A DNA stretch of 64,000 nucleotides from Lachnospiraceae bacterium (GCA_910575555.1 CAJTFX010000001.1:291488-355487); one strand, 5' to 3'; shown: positions 27,509 to 36,441, numbered from the stretch's first letter. Made by a program: numbers and translations. Notes: a model not told the origin generated them from the letters alone.

Positions 27509-28036
27509 TTATTTTGCCGGGATATCCTGATACTGATTCATGTAATCACTGGAATCCACTTCAAAATATATAATTTGATCTTTTCCAGGATAAACCATTC
27601 CCAATTCTCCTGTTGCTTTCTGGCGAATTTCCTCCAAATCCACAGAAGTGTCAATCCTCTTTTGTTCTGCATCGTTATCTGTCTTAAGGTTCAGCACTTC
27701 ACTTTTCAGTGATGCCACACGCTTGATTCTGTTGGTAAGCTCTGACTGTAACGTCAGGTAAATTCCAGTAATTCCCACCATTACAGCCATGGCGGCTGCC
27801 AGAAACAGCACATAGCCCGGACTCATCTGAAGCGCTTTTTCCTGATTTCTTTTGGCTGCCGCCCGAAGCGCCCGCTTTCTCTCCCGCTGTTCTCTGTCTA
27901 TTCTCTGTTTTTCCTTAAGCTGCCGATGGGTCTCCTCGCTTCGCCGCACCGGGTCCGGCTGCAGTTTTCTTACTGTATTCCCTTCTATATAACTTACAGT
28001 TTTTTCCTTACGCGCTGCATTCCCCTGCTGTCTCAA
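27509..28036 (-). CDS. ftsL: Cell division protein FtsL-like
   Basis: A 175-residue bitopic protein: a basic, helical cytoplasmic part (about 70 residues, rich in Arg/Lys/Gln), one membrane segment (PGYVLFLAAAMAVMVGITGI) and an extracellular leucine-zipper-like coiled coil (LTNRIKRVASLKSEVLNLK). FtsL/DivIC-like proteins are defined by this layout rather than sequence; the position between rsmH and a PBP gene is diagnostic. TTG 28036 has TAGGAG eight bases upstream; an in-frame GTG nine bases earlier touches that site and is less likely. Confidence 0.88.
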   Translation of the reverse strand: MRQQGNAARKEKTVSYIEGNTVRKLQPDPVRRSEETHRQLKEKQRIDREQRERKRALRAAAKRNQEKALQMSPGYVLFLAAAMAVMVGITGIYLTLQSELTNRIKRVASLKSEVLNLKTDNDAEQKRIDTSVDLEEIRQKATGELGMVYPGKDQIIYFEVDSSDYMNQYQDIPAK

Positions 28037-28063
28037 TGCTTTCACTCCTATCTTTTCTATGCC

Positions 28064-29008
28064 TTACATCTTATGCCTTTCGAATACTCTCAGTTTCGCA
28101 CTTTTCGCTCGTGAATTACATTCCAGTTCTTCTTCAGACGGCAGAACAGGCTTTCTGGTCACGGTTTTTCCCATTGACTTCTTCCCGCATACACAAACCG
28201 GAAAATCCGGCGGGCAGGTACATGGATGCTCACATTTCCGGAAAATGTTCTTTACAATTCTGTCCTCCAGGGAATGGAACGTAATGACGCAAATCCGTCC
28301 TCCCGGACTTAACAGCTCTGTCATATTCTCCAGAGAATCCTGCAACACCTCCAGTTCGCCGTTCAGTTCAATGCGAATCGCCTGAAACGTGCGCTTGGCA
28401 GGATGTCCGCCATTCTTCCGTACCTTGGCAGGAATCGCCCTTTTGATAATCTCCGTTAATTCTCCTGCTGTTTCAATCTCCTTCTCTTCTCTGGCTTTTA
28501 TCATATGTTTTGCAATGTTTTTCGCAAATTTATCCTCTCCATAGTCCCGAATGATCCGGTACAACTCTGTCTCACTGTATGTATTGACTACATCTCTGGC
28601 CGTAAGCCTCTGACGCTGATCCATCCGCATATCCAGAGGCGCATCTTCCGTCCGATAGGTAAAGCCCCGTTCAGGATCATCCAGCTGATAGGAAGAAACT
28701 CCCAAATCAAGCAGAATTCCATCCACCTGTCTAATCCCGCGTTCTGACAAAACCTCCGGCATCTGCCGGTAATTGCTTCTGACAATCTCTGTTCTGTCCT
28801 GAAATTCTGACAGCCGGCCGGCCGCTGCTCTGACTGCATCTTCGTCCTGATCAATTCCAATCAGTTTCCCGTTTGGGGACAGGCGCCTGCAAATCTCATA
28901 TGCATGTCCGCCGCCGCCCAGTGTTCCGTCCACATATATTCCATCAGGGTTAATCTTCAGGTATTCCATTGTCTCTCTTAACAGTACAGATTTGTGCCTG
29001 AATTCCAT
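28064..29008 (-). CDS. rsmH: 16S rRNA (cytosine(1402)-N(4))-methyltransferase RsmH
   Basis: A 314-residue SAM-dependent methyltransferase (formerly MraW) acting on C1402 of 16S rRNA in the 30S subunit. The N-terminus [15 protein letters not shown], the SAM motif [33 protein letters not shown] and the C-terminal [15 protein letters not shown] are all standard. The start follows AAAGGG. It is the second gene of the dcw cluster, between mraZ and ftsL. Confidence 0.98.
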   Translation of the reverse strand: MEFRHKSVLLRETMEYLKINPDGIYVDGTLGGGGHAYEICRRLSPNGKLIGIDQDEDAVRAAAGRLSEFQDRTEIVRSNYRQMPEVLSERGIRQVDGILLDLGVSSYQLDDPERGFTYRTEDAPLDMRMDQRQRLTARDVVNTYSETELYRIIRDYGEDKFAKNIAKHMIKAREEKEIETAGELTEIIKRAIPAKVRKNGGHPAKRTFQAIRIELNGELEVLQDSLENMTELLSPGGRICVITFHSLEDRIVKNIFRKCEHPCTCPPDFPVCVCGKKSMGKTVTRKPVLPSEEELECNSRAKSAKLRVFERHKM

Positions 29009-29084
29009 ATATTCCCTTTCCGTTTCTTCTTATATTATTTCTTCTGTTTCGGCTCCTGCATCAACCATCTTCTCAAAGGCTGCA

Positions 29085-29516
29085 TCAAATCGTAAGTCCC
29101 AGGCTTGCCATGTGCTCTGCGATTTCTTCCACATCATCGTATTCATTGGTATCCTGCCATCTGTCTTTGTTCCAGATTTCGATATGGTTCACTACGCCTG
29201 CCAAAACAACTTCTTTCTCAATTCCGGCAAATTCCCTGAGGTTAGCCGGAAGCAGTACACGCCCCTGTTTGTCCACTTCGCAGGTTGCTGCGCCTGCAAA
29301 GAAAAATCTTGCAAACTTACGGGCTTCTTTGGAGAACTGTGACACTTCCCTGAACTTGGTTTCCATAAGCTTCCACTCATCACTTGAATACACGAATAAG
29401 CATCCATCCAGTCCCTTTGTCACAACAAATTCATCGCCCAGCAATTCTCTGAATTTGGATGGAACTATCAGTCTGCCCTTTGTATCAACTGTGTGATTGT
29501 ATTCACCCATGAACAT
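29085..29516 (-). CDS. mraZ: Transcriptional regulator MraZ
   Basis: A 143-residue protein with two SpoVT/AbrB-like halves: MFMGEYNHTVDTKGRLIVPS and CEVDKQGRVLLPANLREFAG. It forms ring-shaped oligomers and represses the dcw cluster by binding repeats upstream of its own gene. The start at 29516 follows AAGGTG with six bases between and gives the usual length; upstream in-frame ATG/GTG codons touch the ribosome site. It is the first gene of the cluster. Confidence 0.97.
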   Translation of the reverse strand: MFMGEYNHTVDTKGRLIVPSKFRELLGDEFVVTKGLDGCLFVYSSDEWKLMETKFREVSQFSKEARKFARFFFAGAATCEVDKQGRVLLPANLREFAGIEKEVVLAGVVNHIEIWNKDRWQDTNEYDDVEEIAEHMASLGLTI

Positions 29517-29570
29517 AGACATCACCTTCTGCCAGAAAAGATGGGGGACTTACTTTGTGGGTATTGGCTG

Positions 29571-29626
29571 CACTGTCTTCCACTTATTCACCACTTATCA
29601 CCCTTTTTTACCACTTCTCTCCACTT
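29571..29626 (-). promoter_or_regulatory. MraZ box: GTGG repeats at about 10-bp spacing
   Basis: Downstream of the mraZ -10 box, the minus strand carries AAGTGG-type repeats: plus-strand CCACTT at 29621, 29611, 29591 and 29580, with degenerate members near 29600 and 29571. Spacing is 10-11 bp. MraZ of other bacteria binds such direct repeats (AAAGTGK in Mollicutes, TGGG in E. coli). Its position just after the promoter fits autorepression. Confidence 0.75.
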
Positions 29627-29633
29627 TTATTAC

Positions 29634-29662
29634 ATTCTAGCCTATCACAGACAAAAAAGCAA
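29634..29662 (-). promoter_or_regulatory. Sigma-A promoter of the mraZ/dcw operon
   Basis: On the minus strand TTGCTT, 17 bp and TAGAAT, about 118 bp upstream of mraZ and immediately before the MraZ repeat box. Confidence 0.75.
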
Positions 29663-29761
29663 TAGTAAATTTGTGAATTCCCCTGTACCTCCTGCCCCTC
29701 TTTTGAGGTCAGATATCTGCTAATCCCGCTGAAAACCTGGCTTTTTTTGTATTTTCCCACA

Positions 29762-29799
29762 AAAAAAGAAGGTAAATGAATTTTCATTTTCCTTCTTTT
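29762..29799. terminator. Bidirectional terminator between the chemoreceptor gene and mraZ
   Basis: AAAAAGAAGG, an AT-rich inner stem and CCTTCTTTTT form a nearly perfect 18-bp palindrome with A/T tails. It lies 50 bp after the chemoreceptor stop codon. Confidence 0.85.
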
Positions 29800-29849
29800 T
29801 ATCCGCTGTGGGCGAAAGCCCCGCTTATTGACACCGTATAAGATTTGCT

Positions 29850-31208
29850 TTAAGCTTCTGCAATCCGAAGCATTTTCTCCATATCTGAGATCAATTCTCT
29901 GGAATATTCTTCCGCTGCCCGGCACACCTGCTCCGCTTTGGCGTAATCCTCACTGAACAGCGCGTTGATCACGTCAGAACCAAATCCATGGAACTTCTGA
30001 TGCTTCTCAGCCAATCCGTCCCATATCTCGCGGATTCCCGGTATCTCCGGTGTAAAAGAGTAATAAAAGTGTCCGAATCCGCATTTGGTGGAGTCCAGCT
30101 GCAGAGGCACAATCACCCGCTCCCTGACCATCTTCTCCAGATTCTTAATCCAGGTGCGGTGCGCATGGATGGCATTCTGTACATATCTGCAGAATTCTGA
30201 ATTCTTCATATGGAAAAAACTGTCAGCGGACATCGCGCCCATCTGTTTGACCGCAGAATCCAGAGTTTCCTCAATCTCCACAACCGGTTCGGTAGCCTTC
30301 ATCAGCTCATTTCCGATGTCACGCATAAAATCTGTGCTGTTTCTCAGCTGATTCTCCATCTCGGCCATGGTACTGCTGATCTCTTCACTGACTGCTGCAA
30401 GAGAAGTAACAGATTCGCTGACCTTTGACACATGCTTTTGATTCTCATCATTCAGTTCCCATACATTCCCAATCTTTCCTGTCATAGTTCCAAGCGCATC
30501 TATCGTATTGGTGGTGCTTCCGGCGCTCTTTTGAGACGCTCCCCGGATTCCTTCCACAAACTCGCCCATATCTCCAGTCAGCTTCTGGGTCTGTTCCGCC
30601 AAAGCGCGGATCTCATCTGCCACTACGGCAAATCCCCGGCCTGCCCGGCCCGCCCTTGCAGCCTCTATGGAAGCATTCAATGCAAGCAGGTTGGTCTGCA
30701 TGGAAATAGACTCTATTCCGGCAATGACCTCATTCATATTATTAATCACATCTAACAGTTCATCCATATCCTTGCGCATCTCTTTGGATACTTCAATGGC
30801 CTGGGAGGAAAGATCCCGGATCGCGGTAAGCTCCTGCTGTCCCTTCTCTATCTTCTGATAAACCTCTTCCGTCTCTTCCGACACACGGATAATCGTATTG
30901 GTCAGCTGCTCCAGGGAATTATTTCCTTCCACCTCAGAATGATCTCCGGAAGCTCCGAAAATTACCTCTGTCGCTTTCGCCACATTATGGGATATTTCAA
31001 GAATCTTGTCAGTTTCATGCTGTACCGTTAAGTCCAGGGAACTGATCTGCATTACTGCCTTAAGATTCTTCTCAAGAATCTCTGAAAATTGATCTCTGCT
31101 ATGTACCAGCCGCTGATAGATGCTGCCTAACTCCGGTTCTCCCGCATAATTGTCATCCCTCAGCTCTGAAATTGATTTCACCAGCTTTTTTGTTTTTCCA
31201 AGTCCCAT
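29850..31208 (-). CDS. Soluble methyl-accepting chemotaxis protein with C-terminal CZB domain
   Basis: A 452-residue chemoreceptor without membrane segments or signal peptide, so cytoplasmic. Residues about 90-330 form the coiled-coil signalling domain with the hairpin tip [20 protein letters not shown] and [16 protein letters not shown] that bind CheA and CheW. The C-terminal 120 residues match the chemoreceptor zinc-binding (CZB) domain: [18 protein letters not shown] and [10 protein letters not shown] carry its His/Cys ligands. CZB receptors sense zinc or oxidants such as hypochlorite in other bacteria. The start at 31208 follows GAGGG; no che genes are nearby. Confidence 0.92.
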   Translation of the reverse strand: MGLGKTKKLVKSISELRDDNYAGEPELGSIYQRLVHSRDQFSEILEKNLKAVMQISSLDLTVQHETDKILEISHNVAKATEVIFGASGDHSEVEGNNSLEQLTNTIIRVSEETEEVYQKIEKGQQELTAIRDLSSQAIEVSKEMRKDMDELLDVINNMNEVIAGIESISMQTNLLALNASIEAARAGRAGRGFAVVADEIRALAEQTQKLTGDMGEFVEGIRGASQKSAGSTTNTIDALGTMTGKIGNVWELNDENQKHVSKVSESVTSLAAVSEEISSTMAEMENQLRNSTDFMRDIGNELMKATEPVVEIEETLDSAVKQMGAMSADSFFHMKNSEFCRYVQNAIHAHRTWIKNLEKMVRERVIVPLQLDSTKCGFGHFYYSFTPEIPGIREIWDGLAEKHQKFHGFGSDVINALFSEDYAKAEQVCRAAEEYSRELISDMEKMLRIAEA

Positions 31209-31445
31209 ATCATGCCCTCGTTTCTGAAATAATATTGCATTTCTTAATAAGATGGTATTCTCTCTATATTCTTTATCAAATATTGCCAAATGTCAATATT
31301 TTTTTATGATTTTTAACAGAAAAACAGAACTGAGTTCCGTTTCATCCCATCTCATGAACTTCCCTCAGCTCTGTCTCTCCCCTTGGAAGCGCCAACGGCC
31401 ATGGGCGCCTCCCTATTCTGTTGTTGCTTCATTCAGCCGCTCTCT

Positions 31446-31607
31446 CTACAGCTGAACTTCCTCTTTGCACTGCATGTAGGTTTCGATCAGCTTGTCTAAC
31501 TGAAGACTCATCTGATAGCATTCCGGCGTCCAGATGTTCTTCCCAGCCTCTACATCCAATGCTTTCCGTTTAATTTCAATCTCTCTCACCAGCTCTGACA
31601 TATTCAT
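31446..31607 (-). CDS. Spo0E-like aspartyl-phosphate phosphatase family peptide
   Basis: A 53-residue helical-hairpin protein. The C-terminal SLQLDKLIETYM matches the family signature SQxLDxLI of Spo0E/YisI/YnzD phosphatases, which remove phosphate from Spo0A-P and delay sporulation. The N-terminal helix is ELVREIEIKRKAL. ATG 31607 lies six bases after AAAGGAG. The family is very short and divergent, so the assignment rests on the signature and size. Confidence 0.65.
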   Translation of the reverse strand: MNMSELVREIEIKRKALDVEAGKNIWTPECYQMSLQLDKLIETYMQCKEEVQL

Positions 31608-31733
31608 CTTATGCTCCTTTTCTCCCCTCTTCCATATTGTATAATCTTTGGGAAAAAAAAGCAAACGAAAATCGCCATTTTTTTACAGGACATTTCGACA
31701 TAAAACACTTTTTTTCGACAATTCCTCAGTTTA

Positions 31734-32336
31734 TCAGCTGGCAGCAGCCATGGTCTGAGACTCAGAATCTCTTTTAATCAGCCGGATTACGGCCACCACC
31801 ACCTGGTGGCACAATGTCACAATATGTCGACAGTCATCTTCGACAGAATTCTTCAATTTAACATAAGTTTCGTGAGCTTTCCTGATAAAATTACAAATAT
31901 CTGCCGTGCTGTTTAAATTTACCACTGACAGGCGAACCCACTCACTGTTTTTCTCCGCCTCGCCGCTGGCGATGTATTCCTTCAGCCCCCGCTTCAGATG
32001 TTCTTCATAAATACAGTGATCTTTTAAATTCCCCGGATAGTGGGGATTGTGCGGAAAGGTAAAATAATCTGCTATGTAATGGATCACTTCTCCCAGGTTT
32101 CGGTAAAACACCCTCATATTAATCTGGGCGTTCTTCTGACGCTCCACCAGTTCCTCCAGTTCGTGCTGCACCTTGGGAAATGTTCCTTCCATTTCATGCT
32201 TTATGGTAATAAAGGAAGGTTTGCAGTCCGGCAGGATACTTCCTAAATAAAATGCCTTCTTGTGCTTCTGAAGCTCCTGTTCTCCTAAACTGTCAACAAT
32301 GTATTTCGCTAATGATATATGAGATTTCTTTCTCAA
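31734..32336 (-). CDS. Zinc-dependent phospholipase C-like protein
   Basis: A 200-residue protein of the zinc-dependent phospholipase C/S1-P1-like fold. Metal-ligand-type motifs include SHISLAKYI, FYLGSILPDCKPSF, GEVIHYIADYFTFPHN and HCIYEEHLK. There is no signal peptide, unlike the secreted clostridial toxins; short cytoplasmic members of this kind are common in Clostridia and uncharacterised. The substrate is unknown. It is a single gene between the DUF1540 and Spo0E-like genes. Confidence 0.8.
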   Translation of the reverse strand: MRKKSHISLAKYIVDSLGEQELQKHKKAFYLGSILPDCKPSFITIKHEMEGTFPKVQHELEELVERQKNAQINMRVFYRNLGEVIHYIADYFTFPHNPHYPGNLKDHCIYEEHLKRGLKEYIASGEAEKNSEWVRLSVVNLNSTADICNFIRKAHETYVKLKNSVEDDCRHIVTLCHQVVVAVIRLIKRDSESQTMAAAS

Positions 32337-32437
32337 TGTTATCCTCCATATGCTGTCTGCTACCTGTGCTTCTTCCCGATTCTGCCTTCTATCTGCTTTT
32401 TAAGGCCTCTGTATGCAGGGATAGTTTCATTCCATGC

Positions 32438-32490
32438 AAAAACAGGAAGAAGAATGATAAACGCTACAGTTCCATTCTACTTCCTGTTTT
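32438..32490 (-). terminator. Intrinsic terminator after the DUF1540 gene
   Basis: On the minus strand AAAACAGGAAGTAGAATG pairs with CATTCTTCTTCCTGTTTT around a 17-base loop and ends in a T-run. It lies about 115 bp after the stop codon. Confidence 0.75.
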
Positions 32491-32604
32491 CACATATTAC
32501 AAGTATTTTTTAAAAATTCATATACTTTCCGTAAATTTTGACAAATTTTTACAATTTTGTCCCTGTTTACTCATACAGTCTGAACGTTCCGAATCTTTCT
32601 CTGG

Positions 32605-32922
32605 CTATTTGCAGTGACAGTCAAAGCTTGCGCACTCTGTTTCTCCACAACTGCATGCGTTGCTTCCGGCAATTCCGATCTCCTTCGCGCTGCACTTGCA
32701 GTTATCATTAAAGCCGCAGTTAGTGGCCCGGCACTTTACATCCGTTTCTTCGCTTGCGTGTCCCACAGAATTCATCATGGTTCCGGTTCTCTCCCGGAAG
32801 CTCTCGCAGCAGGTCTCATTGGATTTTGACGCGTCATGGCCTCCGATGGTAATGTCCTGTTTGGAACAGAGCTGTTCCTGGTTGTACATGCAGTTTTTCA
32901 CTGAACATTTTAACTGAGTCAT
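32605..32922 (-). CDS. DUF1540 protein, two Cys-rich repeats
   Basis: A 105-residue protein made of two DUF1540 repeats, each with a CxVxNCxYNxxxxCxAxxIxIxG pattern followed by TxCxSF: residues about 5-45 (CSVKNCMYNQEQLC) and 63-102 (CRATNCGFNDNCKC). Fourteen cysteines suggest metal binding. The family is abundant in spore-forming Clostridia; its function is not known. The start follows AAAGGAG. Confidence 0.88.
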   Translation of the reverse strand: MTQLKCSVKNCMYNQEQLCSKQDITIGGHDASKSNETCCESFRERTGTMMNSVGHASEETDVKCRATNCGFNDNCKCSAKEIGIAGSNACSCGETECASFDCHCK

Positions 32923-32953
32923 TTTAAATCTCCTTTCTTACCGCAACAATCAT

Positions 32954-32993
32954 ACAGCGGATGTTTCGCTTCTTTTTGCTCACCATCCGCTGT
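32954..32993 (-). other. Hairpin 3' of thrS
   Basis: ACAGCGGATG and CATCCGCTGT form a 10-bp stem around a 20-base loop, 50 bp after the thrS stop. No T-run follows, so it could be an RNA-end stabiliser or a weak terminator. Confidence 0.45.
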
Positions 32994-33043
32994 ATTAGTA
33001 TTTGAAAATTTAAAATGAATTATGCATGATATTTCCGCTTATA

Positions 33044-35014
33044 TCATTTTTTGGGTTCTTCTGCCAGTTCTTCTCTGCGGATTTCCCTGGTGCGGATCTC
33101 TTTGCAGATCTGGTCAATAAATTCTCCCAGAGGCTTCACGCCCTCATCGCCTGCAAACCTGCTTCTGACAGACACGGTCTTATCTGCCTCCTCCTGCTGT
33201 CCCACAACCAGCATATAAGGCACTTTTTCCAGCCTGCTCTCTCTGATTTTGTATCCGATTTTTTCGGAACGATTGTCCACCGTACAGAGGATTCCGTTCG
33301 CTTTCAGTTCTTTCTCCACTTTCTCTGCATAGGCTTCATATTTATCGGAAATCGGCAGCACTCTCACCTGCTCCGGGCACAGCCAGGTGGGGAATTTGCC
33401 GGCATATTTCTCAATCAGCCATGCCAGCGTCCTCTCATAACAGCCCATGGAGGTTCTGTGAATAATATAAGGACGCACTTTATCACCGTTCTGATCAATA
33501 TAATACATGTCAAATTGTTCTGCCAGAAGCGCATCCCACTGAATGGTAATCATGGTGTCCTCTTTTCCGTAAACATTTTTGGCATTGATATCGATTTTAG
33601 GCCCGTAGAATGCGGCTTCCCCCACTTCTTCTGTGTACTTGATTTCCAGTTCATCCATAATTTCCCGCATATGCTGCTGGGTTTCTTCCCAGACTTCCGG
33701 TTCCCCGATGTACTTTTCACGGTTTTCCGGGTCCCACTTGGACAGGTGGTACGTCACATCCTCCTCCACGCCCAGGGTAGACAGACAGTGTTTGGCCAGC
33801 GCAAGGCACTTTTTGAATTCTTCTACCATCTGATCCGGCCGCACCACCAGATGGCCCTCAGAAATCGTAAACTGGCGGACTCTGGTCAGCCCGTGCATTT
33901 CTCCGGAGTCCTCATTGCGGAACAATGTGGAAGTCTCGCCGTAACGCAGCGGAAGGTCACGATAGGAATGCTGCTCCGCTTTGTATACATAATACTGGAA
34001 GGGGCAGGTCATGGGACGCAGCGCCATCACTTCTTTGTCCTTTTCCTCATCTCCCAACACAAACATGCCGTCTGTATAGTGATCCCAGTGTCCTGAAATT
34101 TTATACAGATCAGATTTGGCCATCAGAGGAGTTTTAGTGCGGATATACCCCCATTCATTGTCCTCTAAATCTTCAATCCACCGCTGCATGGTCTGAATAA
34201 TCTTGGCTCCCTTCGGCATCAGCAGAGGGAGTCCCTGTCCGATCACATCCACCGTGGTAAACAGCTTCAGTTCCCGGCCCAGTTTGTTGTGATCCCGCTT
34301 CTTAATATCCTCTAAATGCTCCAGATAAGCATTCAGTTCCTCTTTTGTGGCAAAAGCCGTGCCGTAGATTCTCTGAAGATGGGCTTTGTCTGAATCTCCC
34401 CGCCAGTAAGCCATGGAGGAGGAAATCAGCTTAAATGCCTTCACCGGCTTTGTGCTCATCAGATGGGGGCCCGCACAGAGGTCGGTAAACCCTTCGCCCT
34501 GTTTATAGAAAGAAATCTCCGCATCCTCCGGCAGATCCTCAATCAGTTCCACCTTATAGGGTTCCTCTTTGTCTTTCATCAATTGAATGGCTTCCTCCCT
34601 GGGCAGGGTAAACTTCTCCAGGCGCTTGCCTTCTTTTATAATTTTCTTCATTTCTTTTTCCAGATTGTCCAAATCCTCCCTGGAAAATGGCTCCGCTTCA
34701 AAATCATAGTAGAACCCCTCGTCAATGGAAGGGCCAATTGCCAGCTTCGCTTGGGGGAACAGACGCTTTACCGCCTCTGCAAGCACATGGGAGCAGGTAT
34801 GGCGGACCGTGCGGATTCCCTCTGAATCTTTCTGGGTGAGAAGATTCAGCCCGCAGTCACGGTCAAGAACCGTCCGCAGATCCCTCACTGTTCCATCCAC
34901 TTCTCCGGCGCAGGCCATGCAGGCCAGCCCTTCGCTGATATCCAGCGCAATGTCATAAATACTCTTTGGTTCACTGTATTCTTTCACGGAACCGTCTTTT
35001 AATGTAATTTTCAT
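33044..35014 (-). CDS. thrS: Threonyl-tRNA synthetase
   Basis: A 656-residue class II synthetase. The N-terminal TGS domain (MKITLKDGSVKEY), the editing domain with the HTCSHVLAEAVK metal site and DLCAGPHL, the catalytic core (MTCPFQYYVYK; RNEDSGEMHGLTRVRQFT; HRTSMGCYERTLAWLIE) and the anticodon-binding domain (PEQVRVLPISDKYEAYAEKV) are complete. The start follows AAAGGAG. In Firmicutes thrS often has a T-box leader; none is seen here, and a tandem repeat occupies the upstream 150 bp. Confidence 0.98.
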   Translation of the reverse strand: MKITLKDGSVKEYSEPKSIYDIALDISEGLACMACAGEVDGTVRDLRTVLDRDCGLNLLTQKDSEGIRTVRHTCSHVLAEAVKRLFPQAKLAIGPSIDEGFYYDFEAEPFSREDLDNLEKEMKKIIKEGKRLEKFTLPREEAIQLMKDKEEPYKVELIEDLPEDAEISFYKQGEGFTDLCAGPHLMSTKPVKAFKLISSSMAYWRGDSDKAHLQRIYGTAFATKEELNAYLEHLEDIKKRDHNKLGRELKLFTTVDVIGQGLPLLMPKGAKIIQTMQRWIEDLEDNEWGYIRTKTPLMAKSDLYKISGHWDHYTDGMFVLGDEEKDKEVMALRPMTCPFQYYVYKAEQHSYRDLPLRYGETSTLFRNEDSGEMHGLTRVRQFTISEGHLVVRPDQMVEEFKKCLALAKHCLSTLGVEEDVTYHLSKWDPENREKYIGEPEVWEETQQHMREIMDELEIKYTEEVGEAAFYGPKIDINAKNVYGKEDTMITIQWDALLAEQFDMYYIDQNGDKVRPYIIHRTSMGCYERTLAWLIEKYAGKFPTWLCPEQVRVLPISDKYEAYAEKVEKELKANGILCTVDNRSEKIGYKIRESRLEKVPYMLVVGQQEEADKTVSVRSRFAGDEGVKPLGEFIDQICKEIRTREIRREELAEEPKK

Positions 35015-35039
35015 TTCTTATGCTCCTTTTTCTGCTTTT

Positions 35040-35188
35040 ACTATGAAAGCCCTTGGCTTCCATAGATGGATGGCCATGCGGCCCGCCCGACGGCAGGCTG
35101 TGCATGATAAAGGTTTACTATGAAAGCCCTTGGCTTCCATAGATGGATGGCCATGCGGCCCGCCCGACGGCAGGCTGTGCATGATGGG
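35040..35188. repeat. Tandem duplication of a two-hairpin repeat upstream of thrS
   Basis: Two almost identical units of about 70 bp, each starting CTATGAAAGCCCTTGGCTTC and ending CAGGCTGTGCATGAT. The first part folds as a hairpin (CTATGAAAGCC with GGCTTCCATAG); the second, rich in GC (GGCCATGCGGCCCGCCCGAC), can form another. A diverged inverted copy lies at 50150-50210. It occupies the leader region between thrS and the small membrane protein gene. Confidence 0.85.
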
Positions 35189-35191
35189 AGG

Positions 35192-35434
35192 TTACTGAAA
35201 AGAAAGCTCATCCTCTTCCATATCATCGGAATCTTCCCATTCATCAAAGAAATCATCTGAAGGTCCATTACCGTTATAGCTGCCGATGGTGGTATGTTTG
35301 ATTCGTTTGGGGGCAAATACAAACCCTATTACAATTCCCCCCAACAGGCTGGATGCAATGGTCAGTATATATTCCTTCTTTGTCATAGCCACAACATCTG
35401 TTAACGTCTGAGTCCATTCTTTTAATCTGCACAT
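35192..35434 (-). CDS. Small hypothetical membrane protein
   Basis: An 80-residue protein with one membrane segment in the middle (YILTIASSLLGGIVIGFVFAP) and a highly acidic C-terminus (DDFFDEWEDSDDMEEDELSFQ). No family is recognised. ATG 35434 lies seven bases after AAAGGAG; another in-frame ATG six bases upstream is too close to it. It lies upstream of thrS, separated by the tandem repeat. Confidence 0.65.
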   Translation of the reverse strand: MCRLKEWTQTLTDVVAMTKKEYILTIASSLLGGIVIGFVFAPKRIKHTTIGSYNGNGPSDDFFDEWEDSDDMEEDELSFQ

Positions 35435-35479
35435 AGTCATTCTCCTTTCAAATCAGCGGTCTGAGCTGTAATATAAAAT

Positions 35480-35514
35480 CCCATGCAATACAACATCAAC
35501 TGTACTGCACGGGA
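35480..35514 (-). terminator. Hairpin between the SEC-C gene and the small membrane protein gene
   Basis: TCCCGTGCAGTACA and TGTATTGCATGGGA pair (two mismatches) around a 6-base loop on the minus strand, followed by TTTTATATT. It may terminate the SEC-C transcript. Confidence 0.5.
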
Positions 35515-35535
35515 CATGCCAAACGCGGTTTTACC

Positions 35536-36042
35536 CTATTTGTTTCTTCCGCAGCACTTCTTGTATTTTTTCCCGCTGCCGCAGGGACAGGGATCGTTGG
35601 GATACACCTTGTCCTCTTTGATAATGGTGCCGGATTTCTTCTGCTCCAGATACAGCCTGTGCCGGGTTTCTTCATCATAAATTTTCTCCCACTGGGGCAG
35701 CTCATAGAGCCAGTCTGCCTTGGCGTCCACCATGTTCTTGTATAATTTTTCCTTGTCAAAAGCCAGGCTTACATGGGTGTCCTCTTCCATTTCTTCAATG
35801 GGATTGGGGGTAATCAGGCTGTCGTTGATGCCGTCCAGAAATCCTGTCATATCCATAATGGACAGTTCATATTTCTCTGACAGTTCTTTCACCGTGCCCT
35901 CCACTGCCTGATCCGGGTCCTCCAGTAATTTCTCGTAAACTCCTTTTTCCAGAAGGAAGTATCTCTGCCAGAATTTCTGAAGCTCCCCTTTATTTGTTTC
36001 CTGATTGTATGCAATTTCTTTCCATTGTTCTAATAATGCCAT
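35536..36042 (-). CDS. SEC-C metal-binding motif protein
   Basis: A 168-residue cytoplasmic protein. The last 22 residues are a SEC-C zinc motif ([18 protein letters not shown]), as found at the end of SecA and in many uncharacterised proteins. The N-terminal 140 residues are helical, rich in Glu and Lys, and contain no recognised catalytic motif. ATG 36042 has AAAGGATGG eight bases upstream; an in-frame ATG at 36054 overlaps that site. Confidence 0.8.
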   Translation of the reverse strand: MALLEQWKEIAYNQETNKGELQKFWQRYFLLEKGVYEKLLEDPDQAVEGTVKELSEKYELSIMDMTGFLDGINDSLITPNPIEEMEEDTHVSLAFDKEKLYKNMVDAKADWLYELPQWEKIYDEETRHRLYLEQKKSGTIIKEDKVYPNDPCPCGSGKKYKKCCGRNK

Positions 36043-36199
36043 TTTAAATACCATCCTTTGTCACAATTCTTAGCGCCCCTTGATACAGGCTTTTCATAGT
36101 ATAACTCATTTTCTCTGTTTTTTCAAAGGGTTTTTTGAAAAGCCGGACAAAAACCGGCCGGCAATGCCCCATAACGCCGGTTCAAAACCCCCGGAATGT

Positions 36200-36329
36200 C
36201 AAAATCCCCTGTCTGCGTCAGCCAGACAGGGGATTCTAAAAAGGGGAGGATAAGTATTTAACCTTATCTTTGGTTCAAAGCATTTCGCTTACCCGAGCAG
36301 GACAAGTGGGGGCTTTGTCCCTTTCGGAT
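36200..36329 (-). ncRNA. Candidate independent small RNA, about 130 nt
   Basis: Promoter elements at 36336-36365, no good reading frame, several local hairpins (GGACAA with TTGTCC; GATAAG with CTTATC; CTTTG with CAAAG) closed by GAAAGGG with CCCCTTTT, and a 13-bp GC-rich terminator stem (AATCCCCTGTCTG with CAGACAGGGGATT) ending in TTTT at 36200. It fits no family I can name with confidence (not tRNA, T-box, SRP RNA or a riboswitch I recognise). It fills most of the 399-bp gap between the SEC-C gene and the spermidine-synthase-like gene. Confidence 0.55.
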
Positions 36330-36335
36330 GATATT

Positions 36336-36365
36336 AGTATAAACGGTTTTTCCTTCTTTATTCAA
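36336..36365 (-). promoter_or_regulatory. Promoter of the candidate small RNA
   Basis: On the minus strand TTGAAT, 18 bp and TATACT, followed about seven bases later by the start of the structured region. Confidence 0.6.
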
Positions 36366-36441
36366 AAAAATAAAAAAAATTACTATTTTTCTGACGGCTG
36401 TGTTAGAATAGGGATAAAATCATAAATAAAGGTGGTCGCTT

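Noticed and set aside
34990..35190. T-box leader for thrS; likewise for argS at 9301-9464
   Set aside because: No specifier stem or antiterminator signature; the thrS leader is filled by the tandem repeat, and the argS leader by the terminator of the preceding gene.
36200..36329. tRNA, T-box or SRP RNA
   Set aside because: GGTTCAAA on the plus strand looks like a T-loop, but no cloverleaf forms; no T-box signature and no SRP tetraloop motif are present.
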